From positions 1 to 13,906 of the forward strand of contig CAKTFF010000024.1 in the NCBI GenBank assembly GCA_934553185.1: DNA of 13,906 bases. The letters are read 5' to 3'. This DNA comes from an uncultured Devosia sp. GTDB lineage: Bacteria; Pseudomonadota; Alphaproteobacteria; Rhizobiales; Devosiaceae. The position numbers and the translations under genes were made by a program. This document shows, one piece after another, positions 1 through 7,066 of the stretch (position 1 is its first letter; every line of letters starts with the position of its first letter). The notes under the pieces are model-generated. The model had not been told where the DNA came from. It saw only the letters and a program-made list of their open reading frames with translations, and searched no databases.

Positions 1-475
1 GTCCGCCCTCGGGATAAGCGCCGCCACCAATCCAGATTACGGTGAGGCGGTCAACGATATCGGGCGCCAGCAGCAGGGCGCTCGCCATGTCGGTCAGCGG
101 GCCCATGAAGGTAACATAGAGCGGACGCGCGTCCTGCTTGCGCGCCTCCCCGATGATCAGATCGGCGCCAGGGGAGGGAACGGGCGTCAGCTCATCGACC
201 AGGGCAGCCGGCGCGCCGCGGAACAGCAAGCCATCTTCGGCGATATCCATCAAGGCAAGCAGGTGCTGCAGCTCGGCATGGCTGCGCTCCAGGCTGTCGG
301 TCGCTTTGCGCGTGCCGTAATGCGCCGAAATCAAGCCGACATTGTCGAATTTCGGGCTCAGCAGGGCGTGGACGATGGCGAACTGGTCGTCTGCCTCGTT
401 TTTGGCATCAGTGTTGGTGATGACGCGGACTTGGTAGGGCGCCGGAACGCTGAACACGTATGCGTCATAGTTCAT
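1..475 (-). CDS. Nucleoside hydrolase superfamily protein (N-terminal 158 residues, cut by window edge)
   Basis: Reading the minus strand from the ATG at 475-473 gives an open frame to the left edge, so the C-terminal part lies outside the window. After a short N-terminal stretch comes a beta strand leading into N21-T-D23-A-K-N-E27-A-D29-D30-Q, then an F-M-G-P-L-T-D-M-A motif near residue 125 and I-G-G-G-A-Y near 150. These are hallmarks of nucleoside hydrolases, which cleave N-ribosyl bonds using a calcium ion held by N-terminal aspartates. The usual D-T-D-P-G-x-D-D motif is replaced by a longer version with Asn-Glu-x-Asp-Asp, reminiscent of the Sde182-like (DUF1593) branch, so the substrate may not be an ordinary nucleoside. 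The start lies 4 bases after the regulator's stop; a GGAAG about 12 bases upstream, inside the regulator gene, can serve as ribosome site. The two genes are likely co-transcribed. The family is fairly sure; the substrate is unknown. Confidence 0.85.
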   Translation of the reverse strand, partial: MNYDAYVFSVPAPYQVRVITNTDAKNEADDQFAIVHALLSPKFDNVGLISAHYGTRKATDSLERSHAELQHLLALMDIAEDGLLFRGAPAALVDELTPVPSPGADLIIGEARKQDARPLYVTFMGPLTDMASALLLAPDIVDRLTVIWIGGGAYPEGG

Positions 476-479
476 CGGA

Positions 480-1163
480 TCAGGCTTCCAGGAACCGGTT
501 GCGGGACTGCTCGATATGAAAGCGCATAGCCTCGTTGGCGGCCTTGCCGTCGCGCCGGCGAATGGCGGCGATGATGTCCTCGTGCTCGGTGTTGGCGTCG
601 GTGGTCGCCGTGGCATGGTAGAAGAGGCGGAACAGATGCACGTGGGTATGAAGGCGCGTCAGCGTGTCCTGCACGAGCTCATTGCCGCTATAGGAGGCGA
701 TCAGGTCGTGAAACTGGCCGTCATGCTGGGCGAACTCGCCATAGCTGGCACGAAGGCCAGGATTGGGGACGCCGACCATGGCCTGGTCGATGGCTTGGAG
801 TTGCGCGACGCCCTCGTCGGTAATGTTGAGCGCGGCATGTTCGGCCGCATAGGGCTCGAGCAATAACCGCAGGTCGTAAAGCTGGCGCAGGCGGCCGACA
901 TCCATCTGGGCAGCAGCGCTGTAGCCGATCAGGTGGGTCTTGGCGACGAGCCCCTGCGCTTCGAGGCGCGACAGGGCTTCGCGGATGGGGGTCTGCGATA
1001 CGCCCATTTCACGCACCAGATTGTCGATGGAGATCCGGCTGCCCGGCGCGATCTTGTGCGACATGAGCTGCGCATAGATGGCGTTGTAGACCTCGTCGCC
1101 GAGCCGCGCCGGTCGCTTCACCAGCCCTGACCGTTCTGGCTGGCCAATTGTTTTCACAGCCAA
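480..1163 (-). CDS. GntR family transcriptional regulator, FadR/FCD subfamily
   Basis: A 227-residue DNA-binding regulator, near the usual length for the family. Residues about 17-86 form the winged helix-turn-helix, with the recognition helix around V-S-Q-T-P-I-R-E-A-L-S-R-L (55-67). The rest is an all-helical FCD ligand-binding domain. The four expected FCD metal ligands are present: D148, H152 (in D-G-Q-F-H-D), H194 and H216. Such domains usually bind organic acids or sugar acids through the metal. The TTG start at 1163-1161 was chosen because AAGGGAG (1171-1177) sits 7 bases upstream; an in-frame ATG at 1217 would add 18 residues but has no good ribosome site and lies in the presumed promoter. 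It is divergent from the nine-gene catabolic operon and immediately upstream of the nucleoside hydrolase gene, so it probably regulates both and itself. Family is confident; effector unknown. Confidence 0.93.
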   Translation of the reverse strand: MAVKTIGQPERSGLVKRPARLGDEVYNAIYAQLMSHKIAPGSRISIDNLVREMGVSQTPIREALSRLEAQGLVAKTHLIGYSAAAQMDVGRLRQLYDLRLLLEPYAAEHAALNITDEGVAQLQAIDQAMVGVPNPGLRASYGEFAQHDGQFHDLIASYSGNELVQDTLTRLHTHVHLFRLFYHATATTDANTEHEDIIAAIRRRDGKAANEAMRFHIEQSRNRFLEA

Positions 1164-1247
1164 TGCACTTCTCCCTTGACTGGTCCGGAAGCTAACACCA
1201 TAGTCCGCTCGACACAATCAAATATCCTATCGGATTTCATATTCTTT
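1164..1247. promoter_or_regulatory. Divergent intergenic control region between regulator and catabolic operon
   Basis: Only 84 bases separate the two divergent start codons, so both promoters and any operator must lie here or in the gene ends. For the plus-strand operon, TTGACT (1176-1181) and CATAGT (1199-1204), 17 bases apart, match the sigma-70 pattern at five and four of six positions. For the minus strand, TTGATT (1221-1216) with TGTTAG 18 bases on (1197-1192) is a weaker candidate. A small inverted repeat ATCC-TATC-GGAT lies at 1224-1235, just upstream of the operon start, and could be part of a GntR operator. These are eye-matched motifs with no experimental support. Confidence 0.4.
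1171..1177 (-). promoter_or_regulatory. Ribosome binding site deciding the TTG start of the GntR regulator
   Basis: On the minus strand this reads AAGGGAG, seven bases before TTG at 1163-1161. It is a far better match to the anti-Shine-Dalgarno sequence than anything before the upstream in-frame ATG at 1217, and so supports the shorter protein. It overlaps the candidate plus-strand -35 box at 1176-1181 by two bases. Confidence 0.6.
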
Positions 1248-2234
1248 ATGGTTTTGAGCGAAAAGATTGTTCGTGAGACGGCAATGGCGGCGCTTTCCCG
1301 CGTTGCACCGCCGGATCACGCCGCTACGCAGGTTGATTTGCTGCTTGAAGCGGATCTGCGCGGGGTGCCTTCGCATGGCATGTTGCGCCTGCCGCGTGTG
1401 ATCGCCCGAATCAACTCTGGCGCAACCAACCCCCGGTCAAAGGGCTCGCATAGCTGGCGGGGCGAGGCATTCCTTGCCGTCGATGGCGGGCAGGGGCTCG
1501 GTCCCGTGGTGGCCGAGCATGCCATTGCGGCACTAAGCGAGCGGGTCGAGCGGACCGGCATCGCCGTGGCGGCGATCAGCAATTCCAATCATATCGGTAT
1601 GCTCGGCTATTATGCCGAAAAGGCCGCGCTGGCGGGTCATACCATGATCGCGCTGTCCACCAGCGAAGCTCTGGTTCATCCCTGGGGCGGCCGCAAGGCG
1701 ATGCTGGGGACCAACCCCATTGCGGTGGGCGTGCCGACGGGCGGCGAGCCCTTCATGATGGATACGGCGACAAGCCTGGTGTCCATGGGCGAAATTCATG
1801 ATCATGCTAATCGCGGCGCGCCGATCCCCGATCATTGGGCGCTCGATGCCGATGGCAATCCGACCACCGATGCGCAAGCGGCCAAGGCTGGCGCCATCGC
1901 GCCCTTTGGCCAGGCCAAGGGTTATGCGCTGGGCCTGGCCTTTGAACTGCTGGTCACCAGCCTCTCCGGCGCAGCCATCGGGCGCGACGTGCGTGGCACG
2001 CTGGACGATACCAGCATCTGCAACAAGGGCGACGTCTTCATCCTGATCGATGGTCCGCGCCCGGACCTCCAGGCCTATCTCGAAGCCATTCGCAGCGCCG
2101 AGCCGGCTGCCGGTTTCGATGCGGTTCTGGTGCCGGGCGAGCGGGGCCGGGCCAGCCGACAGAAGCGCCTCGTCGAGGGTGTCTCCATTGCCGATGATGT
2201 CTGGACCAAGATCCAGCAATTGGCCGAGGTCTAG
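1248..2234 (+). CDS. Ldh2/YiaK-family NAD(P)-dependent 2-hydroxyacid (malate/L-lactate type) dehydrogenase
   Basis: A 328-residue cytoplasmic oxidoreductase of the Ldh2/MDH2 family, whose members oxidise lactate, malate, ureidoglycolate, or reduce 2,3-diketo-L-gulonate and cyclic imines, using a fold distinct from classical lactate dehydrogenases. Seen in the sequence: R-G-V-P-S-H-G with the probable catalytic His43, S-N-S-N-H-I-G-M-L-G (His115), G-T-N-P-I-A-V-G near 160, the D-T-A-T-S segment, and K-G-Y-A-L-G-L-A-F-E-L-L near 225. Length is normal. The ATG at 1248 was chosen because family homology begins directly after it; an extension back to 1176 would add unrelated residues and overlap the regulator's leader. 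No Shine-Dalgarno sequence is evident before this ATG, which is unusual among its neighbours. It is the first gene of the operon, and the next gene starts 9 bases on. Exact substrate not predictable; a hydroxy/keto sugar acid or lactate fits the context. Confidence 0.9.
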   Translation: MVLSEKIVRETAMAALSRVAPPDHAATQVDLLLEADLRGVPSHGMLRLPRVIARINSGATNPRSKGSHSWRGEAFLAVDGGQGLGPVVAEHAIAALSERVERTGIAVAAISNSNHIGMLGYYAEKAALAGHTMIALSTSEALVHPWGGRKAMLGTNPIAVGVPTGGEPFMMDTATSLVSMGEIHDHANRGAPIPDHWALDADGNPTTDAQAAKAGAIAPFGQAKGYALGLAFELLVTSLSGAAIGRDVRGTLDDTSICNKGDVFILIDGPRPDLQAYLEAIRSAEPAAGFDAVLVPGERGRASRQKRLVEGVSIADDVWTKIQQLAEV

Positions 2235-2243
2235 GAATTTCAT

Positions 2244-3467
2244 ATGTCTGAACACGAGCTTTTCGGCGCTTTTCGCAGTCCCCGCTACCTGGTGATCGGG
2301 CCGGGCCAGCGCCGTGCCCTGCCCCAATATGTCGCCCAGAGCGGCAGCAGGGCGCTGCTGGTGACCGATGCGCGCATGGCCGGCGACAGCGCGTTCAAGG
2401 CGCTTGCCGACAGCATCGCGGCGGCCGGCGTCAGCCTCACTGTCTTTGATGGCACCATTGCCGAACTGCCGCTCGACTGCATTGCGGCCGGCGTCGACAT
2501 GGGCCGCGCCGCCGATGCGGATGTGATTGTCGGCATTGGCGGGGGCAGTTGCATCGATGCGGCCAAGGTCATCGCCGTGCTGCTCACCTTTGGCGGCAAG
2601 GCGTCCGATTATTACGGCGAGTTCAAGGTGCCGGGCCCAACCATGCCCGTTATCGCCCTGCCCACCACGTCCGGCACGGGTTCGGAAGTCACGCCGGTGG
2701 CGGTGCTCGCCGATGCCGAACGCGCGGTCAAGATCGGCATCGCCAGCCCCCATCTCATCCCCCAGGTCGCGATCTGCGATCCAGAGCTGACCTATTCCTG
2801 CCCGCCGGCTTTGACCGCCCATTCGGGCGCCGACGCCATGACCCATGCCATCGAGGCTTTCACCAACCTGCGCCGGCCGCTCAGCGACGGCCTTGTTCAT
2901 GAGCATGTGTTTTTGGGCAAGAACGTGCTCAGCGACCAGTTTGCGCTCAGCGCCATTCGCGACATCGCCTCCAGCCTCAAGCAGGCTTGCGATAACGGCG
3001 CCGACCAGGACGCGCGGCAGCGGCTGATGGCGGGCGCCACCAAGGCCGGGCTGGCTTTCGGCACGGCGGGAACGGCAGCGGCGCATGCCGTGCAATATCC
3101 GGTCGGCGCCATGACCCATACCGCCCATGGGCTGGGCGTAGCGGTGCTGATGCCCCATGTCATGGCCTTCAATCGCGCTTATTGCGAAGCCGAGCTTGCG
3201 GAAATCGCCGATGCGATGGGCGCCGGTGGCGGCTCGACCGCAGAGAAGGCGCAAGCGGCGATCGATGCCGTGGCCGCGCTTTTTGCCTCGGTCGGCATTC
3301 CGCAGACACTCGCAGACCTTGGCATCACGCGCGCGCAGTTGCCCACCATTGTTGAGCAGGCGCTCGGCAGCGTGCGGCTCGTCAAGAACAATCCCCGGCC
3401 GCTCGATCATGCCGCGATGGCGATCCTGGTGGAAGGCGCCTTCAGCGGCGACCACAGCGGCTTTTGA
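2244..3467 (+). CDS. Iron-containing (group III) alcohol dehydrogenase
   Basis: A 407-residue member of the Fe-ADH family (FucO, maleylacetate reductase and 1,3-propanediol dehydrogenase relatives), which interconverts alcohols and aldehydes or ketones with NAD(P)H. The dinucleotide-binding G-G-G-S is at 99-102, and T-T-S-G-T-G-S-E-V-T at 141-150. Metal ligands are D197, H201, H281 and H295; the 14-residue spacing of the last two matches FucO. Compared with FucO there are about 17 extra residues between the second and third ligands (around 218-235, with F-L-G-K-N-V-L-S-D), a form I believe occurs in a proteobacterial subgroup. The ATG at 2244 is preceded by AGGAA at 2233-2237, which overlaps the previous gene's stop, implying coupled translation. 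The reaction is unknown; lactaldehyde reduction or oxidation of a sugar-derived alcohol is possible by context only. Confidence 0.92.
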   Translation: MSEHELFGAFRSPRYLVIGPGQRRALPQYVAQSGSRALLVTDARMAGDSAFKALADSIAAAGVSLTVFDGTIAELPLDCIAAGVDMGRAADADVIVGIGGGSCIDAAKVIAVLLTFGGKASDYYGEFKVPGPTMPVIALPTTSGTGSEVTPVAVLADAERAVKIGIASPHLIPQVAICDPELTYSCPPALTAHSGADAMTHAIEAFTNLRRPLSDGLVHEHVFLGKNVLSDQFALSAIRDIASSLKQACDNGADQDARQRLMAGATKAGLAFGTAGTAAAHAVQYPVGAMTHTAHGLGVAVLMPHVMAFNRAYCEAELAEIADAMGAGGGSTAEKAQAAIDAVAALFASVGIPQTLADLGITRAQLPTIVEQALGSVRLVKNNPRPLDHAAMAILVEGAFSGDHSGF

Positions 3468-3492
3468 TCGACAGGAAAGAAGGCATTTTGCC

Positions 3493-4971
3493 ATGAACGC
3501 TATTCAGTCCATTTCGGCGCAGCTCAGCTTCGATGTCGGCGCCATCCCCACCGATCTTTATATTGGCGGGCAGTGGCGGCCCGGCGCGGAAGGCAAGCGC
3601 ATCGACGTGGTTGATCCATCCACCGCAAAAGTGATCGCGACGGTGGCCGATGCAACCATTGAAGATGCGCTTGATGCCGTGGAGACGGCCCATAAAGCCG
3701 GGCCGGCCTGGGCCGCCACGCCGCCGCGCGTCAAATCGGAAATCCTGCGCAAATGCTTTGAGTTGATGATCGCGCGCAAGGAAATGCTGGCCGAGCTGAT
3801 CAGCCTCGAAAACGGCAAGGCGCTGTCCGACGCACGCGGCGAGGTTGTTTATGCCGCTGAATTCTTCCGCTGGTTTGCCGAAGAAGCGGTGCGGCTCAAT
3901 GGCGAGATCTATACGGCGCCTAGCGGCGCCAACAAGATCATCGTTCAACACCAGCCCATGGGCGTGGCGGTGCTGATCACGCCCTGGAATTTCCCTGCAG
4001 CGATGGCGACGCGCAAGATCGCCCCGGCTCTGGCGGCGGGTTGCACAGTGGTGCTGAAACCGGCCACCGAAACCCCGCTCACCGCCTTTGCGCTGGCGCA
4101 GATCTACGAAGAGGCCGGCGTTCCCCCCGGCGTCGTCAATGTCATCACCACCGGCAAGGCGGGTCCCGCCACCAGCGCCATGCTGCATCATCCCCATGTG
4201 CGCAAGCTCAGCTTCACCGGCTCCACCCAGGTGGGCCGCATCCTCCTCCGTGAAGCGGCCGACCAGGTGATTTCGTGCTCCATGGAGCTGGGGGGCAATG
4301 CGCCATTCATCGTCTTTGATGACGCCGATCTCGACCTTGCCATCGAGGGCGCCATGATTGCCAAGATGCGCAATGGCGGCGAAGCCTGCACGGCAGCCAA
4401 CCGCTTCTATGTCCAGAAGGGCATTGCCGAGGCCTTTTCTTCCCGCCTTGCCGAGCGCATGGGTGCGCTTGCAGTGGGGGTCGGCTATGACAGCGATACC
4501 CAGTGCGGACCCCTGATCAACAAAGCGGCCCTTGACCGGATCGCCGGGCTCGTCGCCGATGCCGAAGGGCGCGGCGCCAAGACGCTGGTGGGCGGCAAGC
4601 CGCTTGATCGGGAAGGCTTTTACTTCCCGCCGACGGTGATGCAAAACGTTTCGGCCGATGCCGAGATCACCCATCAGGAAATCTTTGGGCCGATCGCCGC
4701 CATCACCACCTTCGAGACCGAAGAAGACGCGATCGCTGCCGCCAATGGCAGCGAATACGGCCTCATCTCCTATGTGTTCACCTCGGACCTGTCGCGTGGG
4801 CTGCGGGTGTCGGAGCGCATGGACAGCGGCATGGTGGGGCTCAATCGCGGCGTCGTTTCCGATCCGGCCGCCCCGTTCGGCGGCACCAAGCAGAGTGGCC
4901 TTGGCCGCGAGGGCGCCCATCACGGCATCCTTGAATTCTGCGAAACCAAATACATCGCGGCGAGCTGGTAA
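3493..4971 (+). CDS. NAD(P)+-dependent aldehyde dehydrogenase (succinate-semialdehyde dehydrogenase-like)
   Basis: A 492-residue ALDH superfamily enzyme, standard length, oxidising an aldehyde to the carboxylate in the cytoplasm. Visible motifs: I-T-P-W-N-F-P (oxyanion Asn) near 160-170, V-L-K-P-A-T-E-T-P cofactor-binding Lys/Glu, F-T-G-S-T-Q-V-G, the general base Glu265 in M-E-L-G-G-N, the nucleophile Cys299 in G-G-E-A-C-T-A-A-N-R, and E-I-F-G-P near 395. The open frame continues upstream to 3157 inside the alcohol dehydrogenase gene, but the start is placed at 3493 because AGGAAAGAAGG (3473-3483) precedes it and homology begins there. It lies 25 bases after the alcohol dehydrogenase; the pair could carry an alcohol through aldehyde to acid. 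Closest in look to GabD or 2-oxoglutarate-semialdehyde/lactaldehyde dehydrogenases; substrate not determinable. Confidence 0.93.
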   Translation: MNAIQSISAQLSFDVGAIPTDLYIGGQWRPGAEGKRIDVVDPSTAKVIATVADATIEDALDAVETAHKAGPAWAATPPRVKSEILRKCFELMIARKEMLAELISLENGKALSDARGEVVYAAEFFRWFAEEAVRLNGEIYTAPSGANKIIVQHQPMGVAVLITPWNFPAAMATRKIAPALAAGCTVVLKPATETPLTAFALAQIYEEAGVPPGVVNVITTGKAGPATSAMLHHPHVRKLSFTGSTQVGRILLREAADQVISCSMELGGNAPFIVFDDADLDLAIEGAMIAKMRNGGEACTAANRFYVQKGIAEAFSSRLAERMGALAVGVGYDSDTQCGPLINKAALDRIAGLVADAEGRGAKTLVGGKPLDREGFYFPPTVMQNVSADAEITHQEIFGPIAAITTFETEEDAIAAANGSEYGLISYVFTSDLSRGLRVSERMDSGMVGLNRGVVSDPAAPFGGTKQSGLGREGAHHGILEFCETKYIAASW

Positions 4972-4982
4972 ACCGGTGGCCC

Positions 4983-4990
4983 AAGGGAGG
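4983..4990 (+). promoter_or_regulatory. Ribosome binding site deciding the start of the enolase superfamily gene
   Basis: AAGGGAGG is a strong Shine-Dalgarno sequence. Two ATGs follow, at 4992 and 4998; only the second is at a workable distance (7 bases), so the protein begins M-K-I-T-K. Confidence 0.75.
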
Positions 4991-4997
4991 AATGCGC

Positions 4998-6107
4998 ATG
5001 AAAATCACCAAGGTCGAGCCGATCCGCGTCACCATGGGCGATGGCAATAGCTGGATTCCAGCCTCAGCCTTTGTTCGCATCGAAACGGAGGACGGCCAGT
5101 TCGGCCTGGGCGAAGTTTCCCCCATGGCTGGCGGCATCGCTTCGCTCGGCGTCATCGAAAAGGACATGGCGCCGTTCTTGATCGGCAAGGATGCGCTCGA
5201 CCACGCGGTGCTGATCGACACGTTGATGCATCGCTGCATCAAGCTGGGGCCAGAAGGCATCGTCACGGCGGCCCTGGCAGCACTCGACATCGCCATGTGG
5301 GACCTCAAGGGCAAGCTCTTCAACCAGCCCATCTACAAGCTCCTGGGCGGCGCCTGGCGCAGCGAAATGCCTTGCTATTCCTCCGTGGGTGGCAATGCGC
5401 AGAAAAGCGTCGACGATGTCGTGCGGTCGGTGGCGGCGCGCGTCGAAAAGGAAAAGCCGGCCGCGGTCAAGATCCGCTGGGATGGCGACCGCACCAAGCA
5501 GGACGTCGACATCAAAGGCGACATCGAAAAGGCCAAGGCCGTGCGCAAGCTGCTCGGCGACGACTTCATGATCGGCTTTGACGCCAATAACGGTTATTCG
5601 ATCGGTGGTGCCATGCATGTGGGCCGGGCGCTCGAAGATCTCGGCTATGCCTGGTTCGAGGAGCCGGTGCAGCATTACCACGTCAAGGCCATGGGCGAAG
5701 TCGCTCAGCGGCTGTCGATCACCGTTTCGGCCGGCGAGCAGACCTATACCCAGCAGGGCCTAAAGGACCTGATCGAAGCGGGCGTGCGCATGATCCAGCC
5801 CGATATCGTCAAGATGGGCGGCATTACCGGCATGATGCAGGCAGCTTCGCTCGCCTTTGCGCATGGCGTGGAATTCGTGCCGCACCAGACCCAGCCGGCC
5901 GTTGCCCACCTCGCCAATATTCACGTCCTGAGCACGGTGATGCACCTCACCCATCCGGTGGAGCTAGCAGATATGTGGGAGCGTGGCAGCCCCGTCTTCC
6001 GCAACCCGGCCAATCCGGTCGAGGGCAAGTTCACTCTCCCCACCGGTCCGGGTCTGGGCGTCGAACTCAACGAACAAGAATGGATCAGCCGCCGCGTCGC
6101 GGCCTGA
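4998..6107 (+). CDS. Mandelate racemase/muconate lactonizing enzyme family protein (probable sugar-acid dehydratase)
   Basis: A 369-residue enolase superfamily enzyme. The N-terminal capping domain is about 1-125 and the TIM barrel about 130-355. Active-site residues can be placed: K158-I-R160, metal ligands D195 (F-D-A-N-N-G-Y), E221 (F-E-E-P) and E247 (S-A-G-E-Q), then the D269-H296 dyad (P-D-I-V-K and V-P-H-Q), with a possible late Glu at 322. This is the mandelate racemase subgroup layout, whose members abstract a proton alpha to a carboxylate with Mg2+ help; many are acid-sugar dehydratases. The second Lys of the usual K-x-K is Arg here, so the His-Asp pair is the likely base, favouring a dehydratase over a racemase. 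The start is 4998, not 4992, because AAGGGAGG (4983-4990) is 7 bases before 4998 and only 1 before 4992. Substrate unknown; the neighbours suggest an aldonate. Confidence 0.92.
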   Translation: MKITKVEPIRVTMGDGNSWIPASAFVRIETEDGQFGLGEVSPMAGGIASLGVIEKDMAPFLIGKDALDHAVLIDTLMHRCIKLGPEGIVTAALAALDIAMWDLKGKLFNQPIYKLLGGAWRSEMPCYSSVGGNAQKSVDDVVRSVAARVEKEKPAAVKIRWDGDRTKQDVDIKGDIEKAKAVRKLLGDDFMIGFDANNGYSIGGAMHVGRALEDLGYAWFEEPVQHYHVKAMGEVAQRLSITVSAGEQTYTQQGLKDLIEAGVRMIQPDIVKMGGITGMMQAASLAFAHGVEFVPHQTQPAVAHLANIHVLSTVMHLTHPVELADMWERGSPVFRNPANPVEGKFTLPTGPGLGVELNEQEWISRRVAA

Positions 6108-6130
6108 CCTGATGCAGAGGAGGAGCTCGC

Positions 6131-7066
6131 ATGCCTGGTCTTGTTATCCAAAAGCTGCTCGACGCCATACCCACCGTTTTCCTTGTGCTGACGCTGGTGT
6201 TTGTGGCCCTGCGCATCCTGCCGGGCGATCCGGCCCTGGTGGCCCTGGGTGATCAGGCCACCGCGCAGCAGCTTGAGCTGTTCCGCGAGCAGAGCGGGCT
6301 CAATGCGCCGATATGGCAGCAATATCTGAACTTCCTGTGGGACATCGTGACGCTCGACTTCGGCAAGTCGCTGATTTCGGGCTCTGACGTTTTGGCCACC
6401 ATTGCCCGCAACCTGCCCTATACGATCGAGCTGACCATTGTCGCGACCGCCCTCGGCGCCCTGATCGGCATCCCCTTCGGCGTCTGGGCCGCAGTGCGCC
6501 GCAACAGGGCTCCCGATCAGGGCATGCGCGTCTTCTCGCTGGTCGGCTATGCGGTGCCAGACTTCTACCTGGCCGCCATGCTGCTGATCGTCTTCGCGCT
6601 CAACCTCGCCTGGTTCCCCATCAATGGCGGCGGCGAAGGTTTCCTTGATCGCATGTACCATATCGCCCTGCCGGCGATCACCCTGGCCTTCGTCAAGGTG
6701 GCCTTTTTGGGCCGGCTGACGCGCACGTCGCTGCTGGAAGTTCTGTCCAAGGATTATGTGCGCACCGCCCGGGCCAAGGGGGCGCCGGAAAACCAGATCA
6801 TCTTCAAGCATGCCCTGCGCAATGCCCTGATGCCCGTGACCACAGGGCTGGGCCTTTCCATCCTCGCAACGCTGTCGGGTTCGGTGGCCATCGAGCTGGT
6901 GTTCAACCGTCCAGGCGTCGGGCAGATGCTGATCAGTGCCATCAACGAGCGTGACTACCCGACCATTCAGGGCGGCGTGATCGTGTTCGCCTCCTTTGTG
7001 GTGCTGGTCAACCTCCTGGTCGATCTCGCCTATCTGTTCGTCGATCCCCGCCTTCGGAGTGCATGA
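6131..7066 (+). CDS. ABC transporter permease, DppB/OppB-like
   Basis: A 311-residue inner-membrane permease of the peptide/nickel/oligosaccharide importer class. It starts with a transmembrane helix (about 8-30) followed by L-P-G-D-P, typical of DppB-type proteins, then a periplasmic loop, and further hydrophobic segments near 95-125, 135-160, 175-195, 235-260 and 280-305. The cytoplasmic EAA-type loop with D-Y-V-R-T-A-R-A-K-G-A (near 207-217), which contacts the ATPase, is intact. A strong GAGGAGGAG-like ribosome site (6116-6126) precedes the ATG. The gene ends in an ATGA overlap with the second permease. Despite the family name, many relatives import di- and oligosaccharides or glycosides; the neighbouring glycosidase and sugar-acid enzymes fit that better than peptides. 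Confidence 0.94.
   Translation: MPGLVIQKLLDAIPTVFLVLTLVFVALRILPGDPALVALGDQATAQQLELFREQSGLNAPIWQQYLNFLWDIVTLDFGKSLISGSDVLATIARNLPYTIELTIVATALGALIGIPFGVWAAVRRNRAPDQGMRVFSLVGYAVPDFYLAAMLLIVFALNLAWFPINGGGEGFLDRMYHIALPAITLAFVKVAFLGRLTRTSLLEVLSKDYVRTARAKGAPENQIIFKHALRNALMPVTTGLGLSILATLSGSVAIELVFNRPGVGQMLISAINERDYPTIQGGVIVFASFVVLVNLLVDLAYLFVDPRLRSA

Noticed and set aside
480..866. Plus-strand frames (263-529 and 516-866) opposite the nucleoside hydrolase and regulator
   Set aside because: Both are antisense shadows of genes with clear family motifs and have no supporting ribosome sites.
3157..3492. 112-codon N-terminal extension of the aldehyde dehydrogenase frame
   Set aside because: It lies in the Fe-ADH coding region in another frame and is Arg/Ser/Pro-rich. 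A clear ribosome site and family homology place the start at 3493.
1533..3494. A 653-codon minus-strand open frame spanning the Ldh2 and Fe-ADH genes
   Set aside because: It runs antisense across two well-supported genes, has the low-complexity composition of a shadow frame and no family motifs.
3442..4923. A 493-codon minus-strand open frame antisense to the aldehyde dehydrogenase
   Set aside because: The plus strand has catalytic Cys299 and Glu265 in proper ALDH motifs; the antisense product shows no motif.
5921..6811. A 296-codon minus-strand frame over the enolase/permease junction
   Set aside because: It crosses two real plus-strand genes and their ribosome site, and is Gln/His/Arg-rich without domains.
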